Both the position numbers and the translations under genes were made by a program. This document shows positions 32,597-41,900 of a stretch of DNA of 64,000 nt, piece after piece (position 1 is the first letter of the stretch; every line of letters begins with the position of its first letter). The stretch is taken from assembly GCA_016285835.1 (NCBI GenBank), contig JAEERM010000001.1:1-64000 (forward strand). Direction: 5' to 3'. The notes under the pieces were generated by a model. The model was given only the letters and a program-made list of their open reading frames with translations, searched no databases and had not been told where the DNA came from. This DNA is from Fibrobacter sp. (GTDB lineage: Bacteria > Fibrobacterota > Fibrobacteria > Fibrobacterales > Fibrobacteraceae).

Positions 32597-32630
32597 TTTC
32601 ACTTGAAATTTGAGCTTATTGGAGCAGAAG

Positions 32631-33692
32631 ATGAAACGTTTATCTTTTATAGTTCTTTGCGCAGCACTCACCGCCTTCGCCGGCCCCTTTGATATTGACG
32701 GGTTCGATGCTACAGATGTCGGTTCGCCTGACCAGTATATTACTGCTGAATTTGGTGGTCAGCTGAAGAAGGCTCCGGCCTCCGAGGTCGGGTCGTTGCA
32801 GTCCGGTCGCTTGGTTGTGCGTCAGAAGTTCGAAGACCCGTTCGGCGAGTCCGAAACGACATACCAGCTTTACCAGGGCCGTGCAGGCGACCTCTCGTCG
32901 CTCGTCCCGCTGACTGCCGAAGGTGCCGACTATAGCGACATCGTCAAGGCCAAGATTTATCAACGCAAGGGCATGGATGCCGAAGAAGACGCCGAAAAGG
33001 TTTATTTCGACGGCAAGTTCATCTATGTACCCGGCATGTCCAGCGCCATTGCCTACGTGAATAACGCTCCTGTGGAACTCAAGGGCGCCGAGGACGACGA
33101 ACCGGTGGCGGCAGCTCCGGCACCCGCGGTTGACGATGACGAGGAAGAAGAGGATGAAGCTCCGGTCGCTGCCAAGAAGCCCCGTGTCGAAGAAGACGAA
33201 GAAGAATGTGACGAGTACGATCCGGATTGCGAAGACGAAGAAGAATACGATGTCAAGGGCAACCTTGATCGTAGCAATAGGGAAGCTGATGCCCGCGACT
33301 ACGCTGCAAGCGATGCTTCTGAAAATGCCACTGACCGTTTCGGTATTGCCGACGAAGTCCGTTTCTGGTCTGCTGTAGCCCTTTCTGCGGTGGCCGTGGG
33401 TAGTGCTGTCATGGGCGTTTACCAGCACATGAAGGCCAACGAGGCTCGGGACGCTTACGACAGTCTCGGCACGTTGAACGACAAGATTATAAATGGTTGC
33501 GATGGTAACAAAAACTGCGAGGAAGCTGTAAGCAAGTATGGAGCGACTGCGGATGGATGGACAGTCGCCTGGTTGCAGGAACGCATGGATATTAACAAGA
33601 AGACGCAGGACTCCTATGCTACAGCCCGTAACATCTGGTTCGGTGTGACGGCTGTGTCTCTGACGGCTGCAATTGTCCTGTTCGTATGGTAA
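32631..33692 (+). CDS. Exported protein with acidic low-complexity middle and two membrane segments
   Basis: The protein has 353 residues from ATG 32631. The signal peptide is MKRLSFIVLCAALTAFA. Residues 20-150 form a folded-looking domain (for example VYFDGKFIYVPGMSSAIAYV). Residues about 153-207 are dominated by Asp and Glu, with two Cys in EECDEYDPDCED. Apolar segments lie at about 243-264 (FWSAVALSAVAVGSAVMGVY) and 333-353 (IWFGVTAVSLTAAIVLFVW); the two Cys in NGCDGNKNCEE between them could pair in the periplasm. The layout, with two membrane segments separated by a short acidic loop, recalls the glycine-zipper paralogues at 28.6-30.6 kb. The function is unknown. Its last 7 bases overlap folB. 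Confidence 0.65.
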   Translation: MKRLSFIVLCAALTAFAGPFDIDGFDATDVGSPDQYITAEFGGQLKKAPASEVGSLQSGRLVVRQKFEDPFGESETTYQLYQGRAGDLSSLVPLTAEGADYSDIVKAKIYQRKGMDAEEDAEKVYFDGKFIYVPGMSSAIAYVNNAPVELKGAEDDEPVAAAPAPAVDDDEEEEDEAPVAAKKPRVEEDEEECDEYDPDCEDEEEYDVKGNLDRSNREADARDYAASDASENATDRFGIADEVRFWSAVALSAVAVGSAVMGVYQHMKANEARDAYDSLGTLNDKIINGCDGNKNCEEAVSKYGATADGWTVAWLQERMDINKKTQDSYATARNIWFGVTAVSLTAAIVLFVW

Positions 33693-34051
33693 TCAATCCG
33701 GGTAAGATTTCACTCAAGGACCTTGAGTTCAACTGCATTATCGGGACCCTTCCTTTCGAAAGGGAAAACGAGCAGCCCATAGTTCTCAATGTTTCGATTA
33801 TGGTGGATTTTACCCAGGCCGCCCGCAACGAGGATTTGGCCCATTCAATAGATTATGCACAATTGGCGGAAGACCTTCAACGGTTTGTCCGCCTTTCTTG
33901 TTTCCAATTGGAAGAAACCTTGGTCGTCGAGACTGCCAAGTATATTCTACAACATTATCCCAAGGTTTTGGAAGCCGAAGTCCGCGTGTGTAAGCCCAAT
34001 GCAATTCCCGGTGCGGCTGGAGCCGAATCGAGTGTCGTTGTCAGGCGTTAG
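33686..34051 (+). CDS. folB: Dihydroneopterin aldolase
   Basis: The enzyme splits 7,8-dihydroneopterin to 6-hydroxymethyl-dihydropterin in folate synthesis. The 121-residue sequence fits FolB: LKDLEFNCIIGTLPFERENEQPIVLNV at the N-terminus, the SIDYAQLAEDL motif, the FQLEETLVVETAKYIL helix with the conserved Glu, and VRVCKPNAIPGAAGAESSVVV with the usual Lys-Pro. The start ATG overlaps the end of the preceding gene (ATGGTAA), so translation is probably coupled. No other folate genes are nearby. The stop is 1 bp from the convergent comM stop. Confidence 0.9.
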   Translation: MVINPGKISLKDLEFNCIIGTLPFERENEQPIVLNVSIMVDFTQAARNEDLAHSIDYAQLAEDLQRFVRLSCFQLEETLVVETAKYILQHYPKVLEAEVRVCKPNAIPGAAGAESSVVVRR

Positions 34052-34052
34052 T

Positions 34053-35579
34053 CTAGCTGTAGGTCTTGTACCTCAGCGCTTCCGATAAATCGCTAATTTC
34101 TATAGATTCGTTGTTCCGCAGGTCGGCAATTGTTCGTGCGACCTTTAGGAGCCTGTAGTAGCCACGTGCGCTCAGGTTCATTTTGTCGGCAGCGGAAACA
34201 GCAAAACGTTCTGTCGCAGATGTCATCATGGCGAAGCGTTGCGCGCATTCCGAAGACATCTCCGCATTGGCCTTGAATGGGGTTCCCGAGAACCGCTTGT
34301 GCTGGATGTTGCGTGCCGCACAGACACGTTTGCGTATAGTCGCCGACGATTCCCCTTCGGGCTTTCCGATGAAATTGCCTGCGTCTACTGGGGGAACGCT
34401 TACCTGGATGTCGATACGGTCGAGCAGTGGGCCTGAGATTCGTTCCTTGTAACGTTTGCGAGCTTCGGGCAGGCATGTGCATGCTCGCTTTGGGTCCATC
34501 GCAAAACCGCAGGGGCATGGATTCATCGCGGCTCCCATCATGAAGCGGGCGGGCCACACGACGGTCCCGCTGGCCCGGCTTACCGAGATAGCTCCGTCTT
34601 CCATGGGTTCGCGCAGGGCTTCGAGTACGCCTCGGTTGAATTCCGGCAACTCGTCCAGGAATAGAACTCCGTTATGGGCGAGGCTCGCTTCACCGGGAAG
34701 GAGCCTCGCCCCGCCGCCTACGAGTGATACCATTGATGCAGAATGATGCGGCGTGCGGAATGGCCGGGAGAGAATCGGCCTAAATGCTTCGGAATCTCCA
34801 GAACGTCTAGCGCAGGAGTGGATTCTTGTCGTTTCCAGGATTTCCTCGTCGGTCATTTCGGGAAGGATTCCCGGCAAGCATCGGGCGCACAGCGTCTTGC
34901 CTGCGCCCGGCGAACCGACCAACAAGAAATTGTGGGCGCCGGCGGCGGCCACTTCAAGTGCTCTTTTTACGTTGGACATCCCGACGACATTCTTGAAGTC
35001 CGGGATGGACGAGGAAGGCGGAGCGGCTTTTTGTGTCAACCCTTTAGCTACGTATATGGAACTTCCCGCCCCGCCTTCCAAGATTTCAATGCACTCGGAT
35101 AAAGTATCTACACTTATGTAACGCAGGCCTTCGACTAGCGAAGCCTCTGCGGAATTTGCTTTCGGTATGACGAGTATGTTTTCGTCCCCTCGTGGCAAGC
35201 TCATCGCTACCGAAAGCACACCCCTGACGGGTTTCAAAAGCCCGTCAAGAGATAGTTCTCCAACAAAGACATACCGTTCCAGTTTAGGAATTTCGATTTC
35301 GCCTGTGGATACAAGTAAACCAATCGCAAGAGGCAGGTCGAGTGCGGAACCTTCCTTGCGCAAGTCCGCGGGTGACAGGTTCACCGTTGTTCGGAAACCT
35401 GTCACCACCTTTCCTACGGAGCGGATGGCTGAAACGACCCGCTCGCGGGATTCCCTCACTGCGTTGTCCGGAAGCCCAACCAAGGTGAATCCCGGTAAAC
35501 CCTGTGAAGCGTCAACTTCGACACTAACCGGGACGGCCTTAATTCCAAACAGACAGTAAGAACGGATTCTGCGAAACAA
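34053..35579 (-). CDS. comM: YifB/ComM-family Mg-chelatase-like AAA+ ATPase
   Basis: The 508-residue protein has the family order: an N-terminal ChlI-like domain (LFGIKAVPVSVEVDASQGLPGFTLVGLPD), an AAA+ core with Walker A GSPGAGKT, Walker B LFLDELPEF and the sensor region REPMEDGAISVSR, then a Cys cluster (NPCPCGFAMDPKRACTC) and the C-terminal Mg-chelatase helical domain. ComM is a hexameric helicase that helps branch migration during natural transformation in Vibrio and Haemophilus. The start is TTG 35579: AGG sits upstream, and M-F-R-R-I-R-S aligns with family N-termini. It follows spoVG by 13 bp and is probably in its sigma-54 operon. Confidence 0.93.
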   Translation of the reverse strand: MFRRIRSYCLFGIKAVPVSVEVDASQGLPGFTLVGLPDNAVRESRERVVSAIRSVGKVVTGFRTTVNLSPADLRKEGSALDLPLAIGLLVSTGEIEIPKLERYVFVGELSLDGLLKPVRGVLSVAMSLPRGDENILVIPKANSAEASLVEGLRYISVDTLSECIEILEGGAGSSIYVAKGLTQKAAPPSSSIPDFKNVVGMSNVKRALEVAAAGAHNFLLVGSPGAGKTLCARCLPGILPEMTDEEILETTRIHSCARRSGDSEAFRPILSRPFRTPHHSASMVSLVGGGARLLPGEASLAHNGVLFLDELPEFNRGVLEALREPMEDGAISVSRASGTVVWPARFMMGAAMNPCPCGFAMDPKRACTCLPEARKRYKERISGPLLDRIDIQVSVPPVDAGNFIGKPEGESSATIRKRVCAARNIQHKRFSGTPFKANAEMSSECAQRFAMMTSATERFAVSAADKMNLSARGYYRLLKVARTIADLRNNESIEISDLSEALRYKTYS

Positions 35580-35592
35580 TTTTTACCTACGG

Positions 35593-35931
35593 CTAGTTCA
35601 TGCACTGTTGATAGCGTTCAAGGACGCAGTTTTCAATATGCTCACGGAGCTGGCGTGTAATCGGGGTGCAGACGTAGCGAGTTTCTTCTCCCTTAAAAAA
35701 CGGATCGCACGGGTAACTGACGAAATATCCGTTTATGCCGTCGATGACGCGAAGTCCGCGAATTTGAAATTGGTCGTTTAGGACAACCGAAGCCATTGCC
35801 TTGATTTTGCCAAGGGACATTCCTTCTTTGAAAGCGAAAATTTGCACGTTGGTCACCGCAAGACAATCGAATGATGCGGATTCTTTTTGAATCAGGGCGT
35901 CGTTGCTGTTTTCTGCCGTATTCTCAGACAT
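35593..35931 (-). CDS. spoVG: SpoVG-family nucleic-acid-binding regulator
   Basis: Residues about 22-110 match SpoVG from end to end: CLAVTNVQIFAFKEGMSLGKIKAMASVVLNDQF, then IRGLRVIDGINGYFVSYP, then VCTPITRQLREHIENCVLERY. The ALAS/RVIDG/FVAMP-type core is clear. SpoVG proteins are small DNA- and RNA-binding regulators, first known from Bacillus sporulation but also present in spirochaetes and other non-sporulating bacteria. An extra N-terminal 20 residues are polar and probably disordered. AAAGGAG precedes the ATG. The gene heads an operon with comM and has a perfect sigma-54 promoter, so its expression should need an enhancer-binding activator. Confidence 0.9.
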   Translation of the reverse strand: MSENTAENSNDALIQKESASFDCLAVTNVQIFAFKEGMSLGKIKAMASVVLNDQFQIRGLRVIDGINGYFVSYPCDPFFKGEETRYVCTPITRQLREHIENCVLERYQQCMN

Positions 35932-35969
35932 GGGTTCTCCTTTCTAATAGTTTCTTTCGCAATTATCTT

Positions 35970-35986
35970 TGCAAGAATCGTGCCAA
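35970..35986 (-). promoter_or_regulatory. Sigma-54 (RpoN) promoter of spoVG-comM
   Basis: The minus strand reads TTGGCACGATTCTTGCA, which matches the -24/-12 consensus TTGGCACG-N4-TTGCW at every defined base, with 10 bp between GG and GC. Predicted start of transcription is near 35959, giving a 28-nt leader that contains AAAGGAG. Confidence 0.85.
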
Positions 35987-36050
35987 TGTTAGAAGATGGC
36001 TAAATAAACCTAAAAACGCTGAAAACGGTTTCAGTGAAGTGCTCAAAAAA

Positions 36051-36084
36051 GTGATTAATCAGTGATTAATCGTTTTTTAATCAC
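36051..36084. promoter_or_regulatory. Three half-sites GTGATTAA/TTAATCAC, possible activator binding site
   Basis: GTGATTAA occurs at 36051-36058 and 36062-36069, and its exact inverse TTAATCAC at 36077-36084. The cluster is 92-125 bp upstream of the predicted sigma-54 start, the usual distance for enhancer-binding proteins. It also lies 75 bp before hisH. Confidence 0.55.
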
Positions 36085-36159
36085 CTGATCCGCGTGTGTG
36101 CGTGGGTGACTCTAGTCTTCAAAATGTTTCTATCTTTGGGCTAGCTAAGAGAGGTTTCT

Positions 36160-36783
36160 ATGTCCGCAAATCCTATAATCGTGGTCGACTATAATGCCGG
36201 TAACTTGACGTCCGTGATGAACGCGCTCTCGCATATTGGCGTGGATGCGAAGTCGAGTCGCGATGCCGACGAAATTGCGAAGGCGACTCGGTTGATTTTC
36301 CCGGGTGTGGGTGCTGCGGCATCGGCCATGGAAACTTTGACGAAGACCGGAATTGGCGAGGCCATCAAGACGGTGGTGAAAGCTGGGAACCCGGTGCTCG
36401 GTATTTGCATTGGCTGCCAGATTATCCTCGAAGAAAGCGAGGAGGACGGTGGCGTGAAGACGCTCGGGCTGATTCCGGGCAAGGCGGTACGCTTCAAGGA
36501 CGAACCGGGCCTCAAGATCCCGCACATGGGCTGGAACCAAGTGGAGTTCACCCGTGAACACCCGATTATGAAGGGCATCCGCAGCGGTTGCGACTTCTAT
36601 TATGTGCATTCCTACCACCCGCAGGTGCCTGCAGAATATGCTTTTGCCGAGACGACTTACGGCACGCAGACGTTCCAGGGAATCGTGGGTAAGGACAACT
36701 TAATTGCGACGCAGTTCCATCAGGAAAAGAGCGGCGACGTTGGACTCGCCATGCTCAAGAATTTCTGCGACTGGAATGTGTAG
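36160..36783 (+). CDS. hisH: Imidazole glycerol phosphate synthase, glutamine amidotransferase subunit
   Basis: HisH hydrolyses glutamine and passes ammonia to HisF for histidine and purine-linked AICAR synthesis. The 207-residue sequence has the class I amidotransferase triad: C83 in GICIGCQ, H187 and E189 in ATQFHQEKSG; PHMGWNQVEF and the YYVHSYHP segment are also typical. The residue after Gly in the nucleophile loop is Cys86 instead of the common Met. GAGAGG precedes the ATG by 6 nt and a TATCTT hexamer lies 24 nt upstream. HisF is not in the window, so the his genes are scattered. It is convergent with rph (3-bp gap). Confidence 0.95.
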   Translation: MSANPIIVVDYNAGNLTSVMNALSHIGVDAKSSRDADEIAKATRLIFPGVGAAASAMETLTKTGIGEAIKTVVKAGNPVLGICIGCQIILEESEEDGGVKTLGLIPGKAVRFKDEPGLKIPHMGWNQVEFTREHPIMKGIRSGCDFYYVHSYHPQVPAEYAFAETTYGTQTFQGIVGKDNLIATQFHQEKSGDVGLAMLKNFCDWNV

Positions 36784-36786
36784 GGG

Positions 36787-37512
36787 CTATGGCAGTTCGC
36801 CGCCAATCAGTTCCATCTGTTTTTTGAAGATGTCCTTGCATGCGTTCTCGCCCAGGTCGAGGAGCGTGTTGAGCATGTTGCGGTCGAAACTGGCGTGTTC
36901 GCCCGTGCCTTGCACTTCGATGAAGTTCTTGGCGTCCTGCATCACGACGTTCATGTCGACATCGGCAGCGGAATCTTCTACATAGCAAAGGTCGCAGAGT
37001 GGCTTGCCATCGACGACACCTACGGAAATGGCGGTGATGCCGTGCTTGAGGATTTGTTGCGTGATGCCGAGACGTTCCTTGATTTTCTTGAGCGCGATGG
37101 CGAGGGCGACAAAACCGCCGATGATGCTTGCGGTGCGGGTGCCGCCGTCAGCTTCGATGACGTCGCAATCGACGACGATTGCGTTCTCGCCGAGGGCGGC
37201 GAGATCGGCGGCACCGCGGAGGGAACGGCCCACCAGGCGCTGGATTTCTTGCGTGCGGCCACTGGCTCCCTTGCGTTCGCGTTCCACGCGCTTGCCCGTG
37301 CTCTGCGGGAGCAGGGAGTATTCGGCGGTAATCCATCCGGTGCCGCGGCCGGCGAGCCAGTCGGGGACCTTCGGGAGGAGGGTGGCGTTGCAGATGACGC
37401 GGGTGCGTCCCATCTCGATGAGCACGGAACCGTCGGCACTGGAGATGAAGCCGGTGGTCATCTTGAGGTTGCGGTATTCGTCAAATTTGCGGTCGGTACG
37501 TTCGTAAGCCAT
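36787..37512 (-). CDS. rph: Ribonuclease PH
   Basis: This phosphorolytic 3'-5' exoribonuclease trims tRNA precursors. The 241-residue sequence begins at ATG 37512 (GGAG upstream) and has the RPH landmarks: GSVLIEMGRTRVICNATL, GTGWITAEYSLLPQST, the REI-like QEIQRLVGRSLR helix, VVDCDVIEADGGTRTASI and VGVVDGKPLCDLCYVEDSAADVDMNVV with the catalytic Asp cluster. Length is normal. It is separated from pheA by 39 bp of AT-rich repeats of ATCAATTATCAATTA type; the two may be cotranscribed. Confidence 0.97.
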   Translation of the reverse strand: MAYERTDRKFDEYRNLKMTTGFISSADGSVLIEMGRTRVICNATLLPKVPDWLAGRGTGWITAEYSLLPQSTGKRVERERKGASGRTQEIQRLVGRSLRGAADLAALGENAIVVDCDVIEADGGTRTASIIGGFVALAIALKKIKERLGITQQILKHGITAISVGVVDGKPLCDLCYVEDSAADVDMNVVMQDAKNFIEVQGTGEHASFDRNMLNTLLDLGENACKDIFKKQMELIGGELP

Positions 37513-37551
37513 AATTGCTCCAATTATCAATCATCCATCATCAATTATCAA

Positions 37552-38403
37552 TTAATAACTCAACTTCTCCGTGTTGCCTTCGCGGAAGCTTCCGAGGCGG
37601 TACACGAAATCGCAGTAGCTCTGGAGTTCTTCCAGCGCTTCGACGACGGTGGCATCTTTCGGGTTGCCTTCGAAGGAAAGGTGGAAAATGTATTCCCACG
37701 GGCGGTCGGGATGCGGACGACTCTCGATGCGGGTGAGGTTCAGGTCGCGCTTGGCAAAGCAGCCGAGTGCGGCATGGAGTGCACCGGACCTGCCGGAATC
37801 GCTCAGCATGAAGAGCAGAGTCGTCTTGATTTTGCCCGTTTCGGGGAGGGGGTTCGCCACTTTTTGGATGGCATAAAACCGGGTGAAGTTCACCCCCGGC
37901 AAGTTCTCGATGCCCTCGGCCAGAATGTCGAGGCCATAGAACTTGCCGGCGTAGGCGCTCGCAATCGCGCCTACGGTTTTATCGCCACGTTTGGCGATTT
38001 CTTCGGCGCTGCCTGCGGTGTCGTAGAACGCCGTACTCTTGATGTTTGGGTTGCGCCCGAAAAAACGGCTGCATTGAGCAAGGCCCTGCGGGTGACTCAG
38101 CACTTCCTTGATGTCCTCGAGTTTTGTTCCGGGGAGAGCGCAAAGGCTATGCGAAATCTGCAACTTGACTTCGCCCACGATAGGGTGGCGCCACTTGTAC
38201 AACAAATCGTAGTTGTCGTAGATGGAACCCGCGGTGGAGTTTTCGATGGGAATGGCCCCGCCGTCCACGGCGCCGGTTTCGATGCCCTGGAAAATCTGCT
38301 CGAAGGTGTCCATCGGGATGACCTCGATGTCGTTTCCGAACAAGTGATAGGCGGCGCTTTCGCTGTAGGCCCCGCGACGGCCCTGAAATGCGATCTTCTT
38401 CAT
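37552..38403 (-). CDS. pheA: Prephenate dehydratase (monofunctional)
   Basis: The enzyme converts prephenate to phenylpyruvate in phenylalanine synthesis. The 283-residue sequence has the dehydratase domain (KIAFQGRRGAYSESAAYHLFG, then GAIPIENSTAGSIYDNYDLL, where the conserved NSxxG motif is clear, and the LSHPQGLAQC block). The TRFYAI motif precedes a C-terminal ACT domain with SGALHAALGCFAKRDLNLTRIESRPHP for phenylalanine feedback. There is no chorismate mutase domain. The ATG at 38403 has no ribosome binding site; TATCTT ends 7 nt upstream, predicting a leaderless message. Mosaic repeats begin just behind this promoter. Confidence 0.95.
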   Translation of the reverse strand: MKKIAFQGRRGAYSESAAYHLFGNDIEVIPMDTFEQIFQGIETGAVDGGAIPIENSTAGSIYDNYDLLYKWRHPIVGEVKLQISHSLCALPGTKLEDIKEVLSHPQGLAQCSRFFGRNPNIKSTAFYDTAGSAEEIAKRGDKTVGAIASAYAGKFYGLDILAEGIENLPGVNFTRFYAIQKVANPLPETGKIKTTLLFMLSDSGRSGALHAALGCFAKRDLNLTRIESRPHPDRPWEYIFHLSFEGNPKDATVVEALEELQSYCDFVYRLGSFREGNTEKLSY

Positions 38404-38410
38404 GATGGGA

Positions 38411-38416
38411 AAGATA
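38411..38416 (-). promoter_or_regulatory. -10 element TATCTT, 7 nt before the pheA ATG (leaderless)
   Basis: The minus strand reads TATCTT-TCCCATC-ATG. No Shine-Dalgarno sequence and no clear -35 are seen. Confidence 0.5.
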
Positions 38417-38900
38417 GAAAAAGAGGGGATAGGATCTAGGGACTAGAATCTAGGGATTTGTCATTCGCAGGCGCATGACTCGTCGGCTCAGCCATGCCGA
38501 AACGCAAGCGTTTTGGCGTGGCATTCGCCTTGGTTGTCATTGCGAAGGGCGAATAGCCCTGAAGCAATCTCTAGGCATGAGGTCGGCGCGTTGCGCCTTT
38601 GAGGTGTGAGGTCGGTCGCTACGCTCCCTTCGAGGTGCGAGGATGTAGAATGTGGTTAGTAAACAGTGGTTGGTGGTTAGGGGGTGAACTCCGAGTTTGA
38701 CCTTTTTACGGCTTACTAATCATCTGAAAACTCACTGCTCATAGCTCGAGCCCCGAGCCTCGAACCTCATACCTCATCGCTCATTACTCACTGCTCATAA
38801 CTCGTTGCTCGTACCTCGAACCTCGAGCCTGGAGCCCCGCGCCCCTGTATCATGTACGAGGGGGTGGGGTGTCGGAGAACATCTAGGGAACATTTTTTTT
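38417..38900. repeat. Mosaic of short intergenic repeat words upstream of pheA and the GH9 gene
   Basis: The stretch has no credible gene. It is built from words that recur at 53944-54171 and 58686-58890: CTAGAATCTAGGG, GTGGTTAGTAAACAGTGG (38652), GAGTTTGACCTTT, CTCACTGCTCAT, CCTCGAACCTCGAGCCT and a GAGGT-type word beside a hairpin. A block of about 55 bp from 38652 is nearly identical to the block from 58737. The origin is unknown. Confidence 0.75.
38536..38571 (-). repeat. Dispersed palindrome GAGATTGCTTC...GCAATGAC, single copy
   Basis: On the minus strand GAGATTGCTTC is followed by an inner AGGGCT/GCCCT stem and TTCGCAATGAC. The outer parts equal those of the second hairpin in the tandem repeat at 30771-31080, while the inner stem differs, as expected of a family held together by structure. 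Confidence 0.75.
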
Positions 38901-38917
38901 GATACGAAAAAGTTTTT

Positions 38918-38946
38918 TTGTACAGCTCGTTTGTTTTGACTATAAA
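38918..38946 (+). promoter_or_regulatory. Promoter of the GH9 gene (TTGTAC-17-TATAAA)
   Basis: A -35 TTGTAC and -10 TATAAA with a 17-bp spacer, 32 bp before the GTG start, just after the repeat mosaic. Confidence 0.6.
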
Positions 38947-38978
38947 TTTTAGCTGGGGATTAGTAGGAGAGTTGCCTT

Positions 38979-41900
38979 GTGTCTTTAAGAAAGGGACTTA
39001 TTGCTTTCGTACTTGCCGCTGTGACGGCAATGGCGGCAGATCAGGTTTTGCCGACTCCGTACGACCTGATTCGGCCTGTTTGGCCACTGACGTGGGATTC
39101 CACAATATTCAATACAAATTTTACAGCAGGGCCCAAACGGAATTCTTTGCCGGATATCAATACGCCTGCTGCATATTCTCCTAACAACATAATTCCCGAC
39201 TCTTTGAATCAGGCGTTCATTGATGCCATGTTGATTCAGATGTCGCCCATACGTGTAAACCAGGCCGGGTATCGTCCGCAAGACCCCCAAAAGTACGTAC
39301 TGTATGTCGGGTCGGCAACAGATTTTGAAGTCGTCAACGAGAAGGGCGAAGTCGTTGGAAACGGGAGTTTTTCGGAAACGCTTTCGAATTCCGTGTCTTC
39401 TTCCCTGACAATAAGGGCGTCTAACAATGCCCAGACAACAGACGGTGGTGATACCCGTTATACGACAACAAGGAAGGGACCCTCAGGAGCCTTGAAAAGG
39501 GGTTCGCTTCCCCATGGACTGCCCGAGAACGAAAGGTTGCGTATAAAGGTCGGAGATGAATATTCGTCCACTTTTATCATTAGCGACAGGGTTTATTCCA
39601 TGCTTCGCGATGCCGTGCTCAAGTTCTATGGAATCAACCGCAGCGGTAATTCCGAATCCTGGTTCCATCCGCCTAGCCATGTAAAAGACGGATCCCTCGC
39701 AAACGTGGATATGACCGGTGGCTGGTACGACTGCGGAGACCATCTTAAAGAAGCCCAGACAATTTCTTACAGCCTTGCTCAACTTGCAGTTACGGCGGCC
39801 GCCTTCGAAGACCGCGATCAGGACAATTATGCGTTTAATCAAAGCGAAATCAACAATACCGACGATGTCCCGGACATTCTCAGGGAAGCGAAGTTCGGTG
39901 CCGAATACGTTATAAAGGCATACGATGCCGCCAAGGGTGTTGTTTCGGCTATGCCAGTTTCTGTTGGAAATATCGGAAAAGATCACGGATGGTGGGGCTC
40001 TCCAGAATTCCAGGACAATGCACTTCACGATAGAGGCGGTCCTACAAGCAGAATTTTGAGAAGCGATGACCATCCTGCAGAGGATAGCGGTCTAGAACTT
40101 GGAAGCACCGCCTCAGGAAACTTTGCCGCAGGCCTAGCAATTGTCTCCAAAATTTGGAATAGATACGATTCCACATTTGCCAAGAAAAGCTTGACAGTGG
40201 CAAAGGCCCTTTATGATTACGGCAAGGCCAAGAAATCGCTTACGAACACGGCGGCATATAGTGGCGGCTCCGAATATAACGACGAAATGGGATTTGCGGC
40301 AATATGCCTTTTTTACGCTACCGCTGACAAAACGTATCTGAACGATGCCGTCGAAGAAAAGTCTCTGGCTGGTGGCCAGACCAAGAAAGATTTCGCAAGC
40401 GGCGACAAGAAAGGTGCGGGCATGTTCAATGGCGGATGGTTTGAGCACAAAAACCCTTCTTTCCTGAAGAACAATGCGGCTTCCGACTGGGCGAGCGTAT
40501 TCACGAGCGGTCTTTACGCCTTTTACAAATTGATTTTGGAAACAAAGGAAAAGGCTAGCGCTTATGGTCTTTCTGACGAACAGAGAATGATTTATATCGA
40601 AGATGTCGCTTTTACCATGGCGGCAAACCTCGCAGGAGTCATGACTGGTGAAAAAAGAATTATCGACCTTCCTGCAGGACAGGCCAGTTGGGTCGGTTCT
40701 TCGGTGTCGTACGATCCTGTTTGGGGGATTACAAGGTCTGTCAATCCCGAGCAATGGTGGACCAAATACGAAGCGGCCAACATTTTTGAACTTTTGGCCT
40801 ATTACGACGTGACCAAGGACCTGGAAAATGTCACCATGCCACAAACAGGAACCATACAGAATTGGAAGTCCGATGAGATATTGAATTTAGCTGTATCCCA
40901 TATGAACTATTTCCTTGGAATGAACCCCTGGGATGTATCCCTCGTTTATGGCGTCGGCGACAAGAACCATGCGCATCCGCATCACCGCGGTTCGAATCCT
41001 GAAGGCAAGAATGTCGCCGGTCTCGTATCTTCGTACAAGTACCGTCCTCCTGTTGGGGGCCTAGGCCCTGGTTTACCGCCATCGACGGAAAACGACCTTT
41101 CCGTTCATTTCAACAACTGGCAACTTACGGAAAACACTTGCATCGATGCCGTATCCAATCTCCTGCCGGCAACGGTCATTCTCGCAAAGTCCGAGAACCT
41201 GAACCGCGCACCCTCTATTATTGTGGAAAAGCGCCATGTAAGCATGGATTCGGCCATCTACGTCGTGAAGCTTGATATTGGCGGCAATGTGTACATATCG
41301 CTCGATACGACGGAATCAATCAAGAACCCGTCTGTCGTGGCTTCCGAAACAGGGAAAAAGCAACACGAGATTGTGCTACGGGACCTTCAGCCCGGTACGA
41401 CATATTATTTCTATGTAACTGCAGCAAATTCGAGAAGCGGGAACACGACGAAAAAATGGGCCGTAGATAGCACGATGACTCCGTTCTCGTTTACGACACT
41501 CGGTATGGTCGAAGACGCGAATATCCAAAACGTGACTGTCTGCAACGTGACCGCGGACTCCGCAGAAATCATGTGGTACACCCCTAATGGGGAATACGAG
41601 TCGAAAGTCTATTGGGATACCATTCCGCATACGGATACAAAGGATTACGCATTTAATACTGGAACAGGGAATGCCGATATTTCGGGAGGCCCGACCATGT
41701 TCCACTATGTAAAGATTGGCGGCCTCAAGGAAAGAACTACCTATTATTACGCAGTAGAAAGTAACGGTGCCTATACCAATGTCAATGAGAATAATCAGCC
41801 GTTAAAATTCAAGACTCCCGTGATGCAGTATAATTTTGAAGTCAGAATGTCCCAGTACGTTTGGGACCCCATGCCTGGCCTCGAAATCAATGTCTACAAT

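Noticed and set aside
38417-38900. Insertion sequence remnant or phage attachment site
   Set aside because: No transposase or integrase fragment, no terminal inverted repeats or target duplication, and no tRNA gene nearby; the content is a mosaic of short words.
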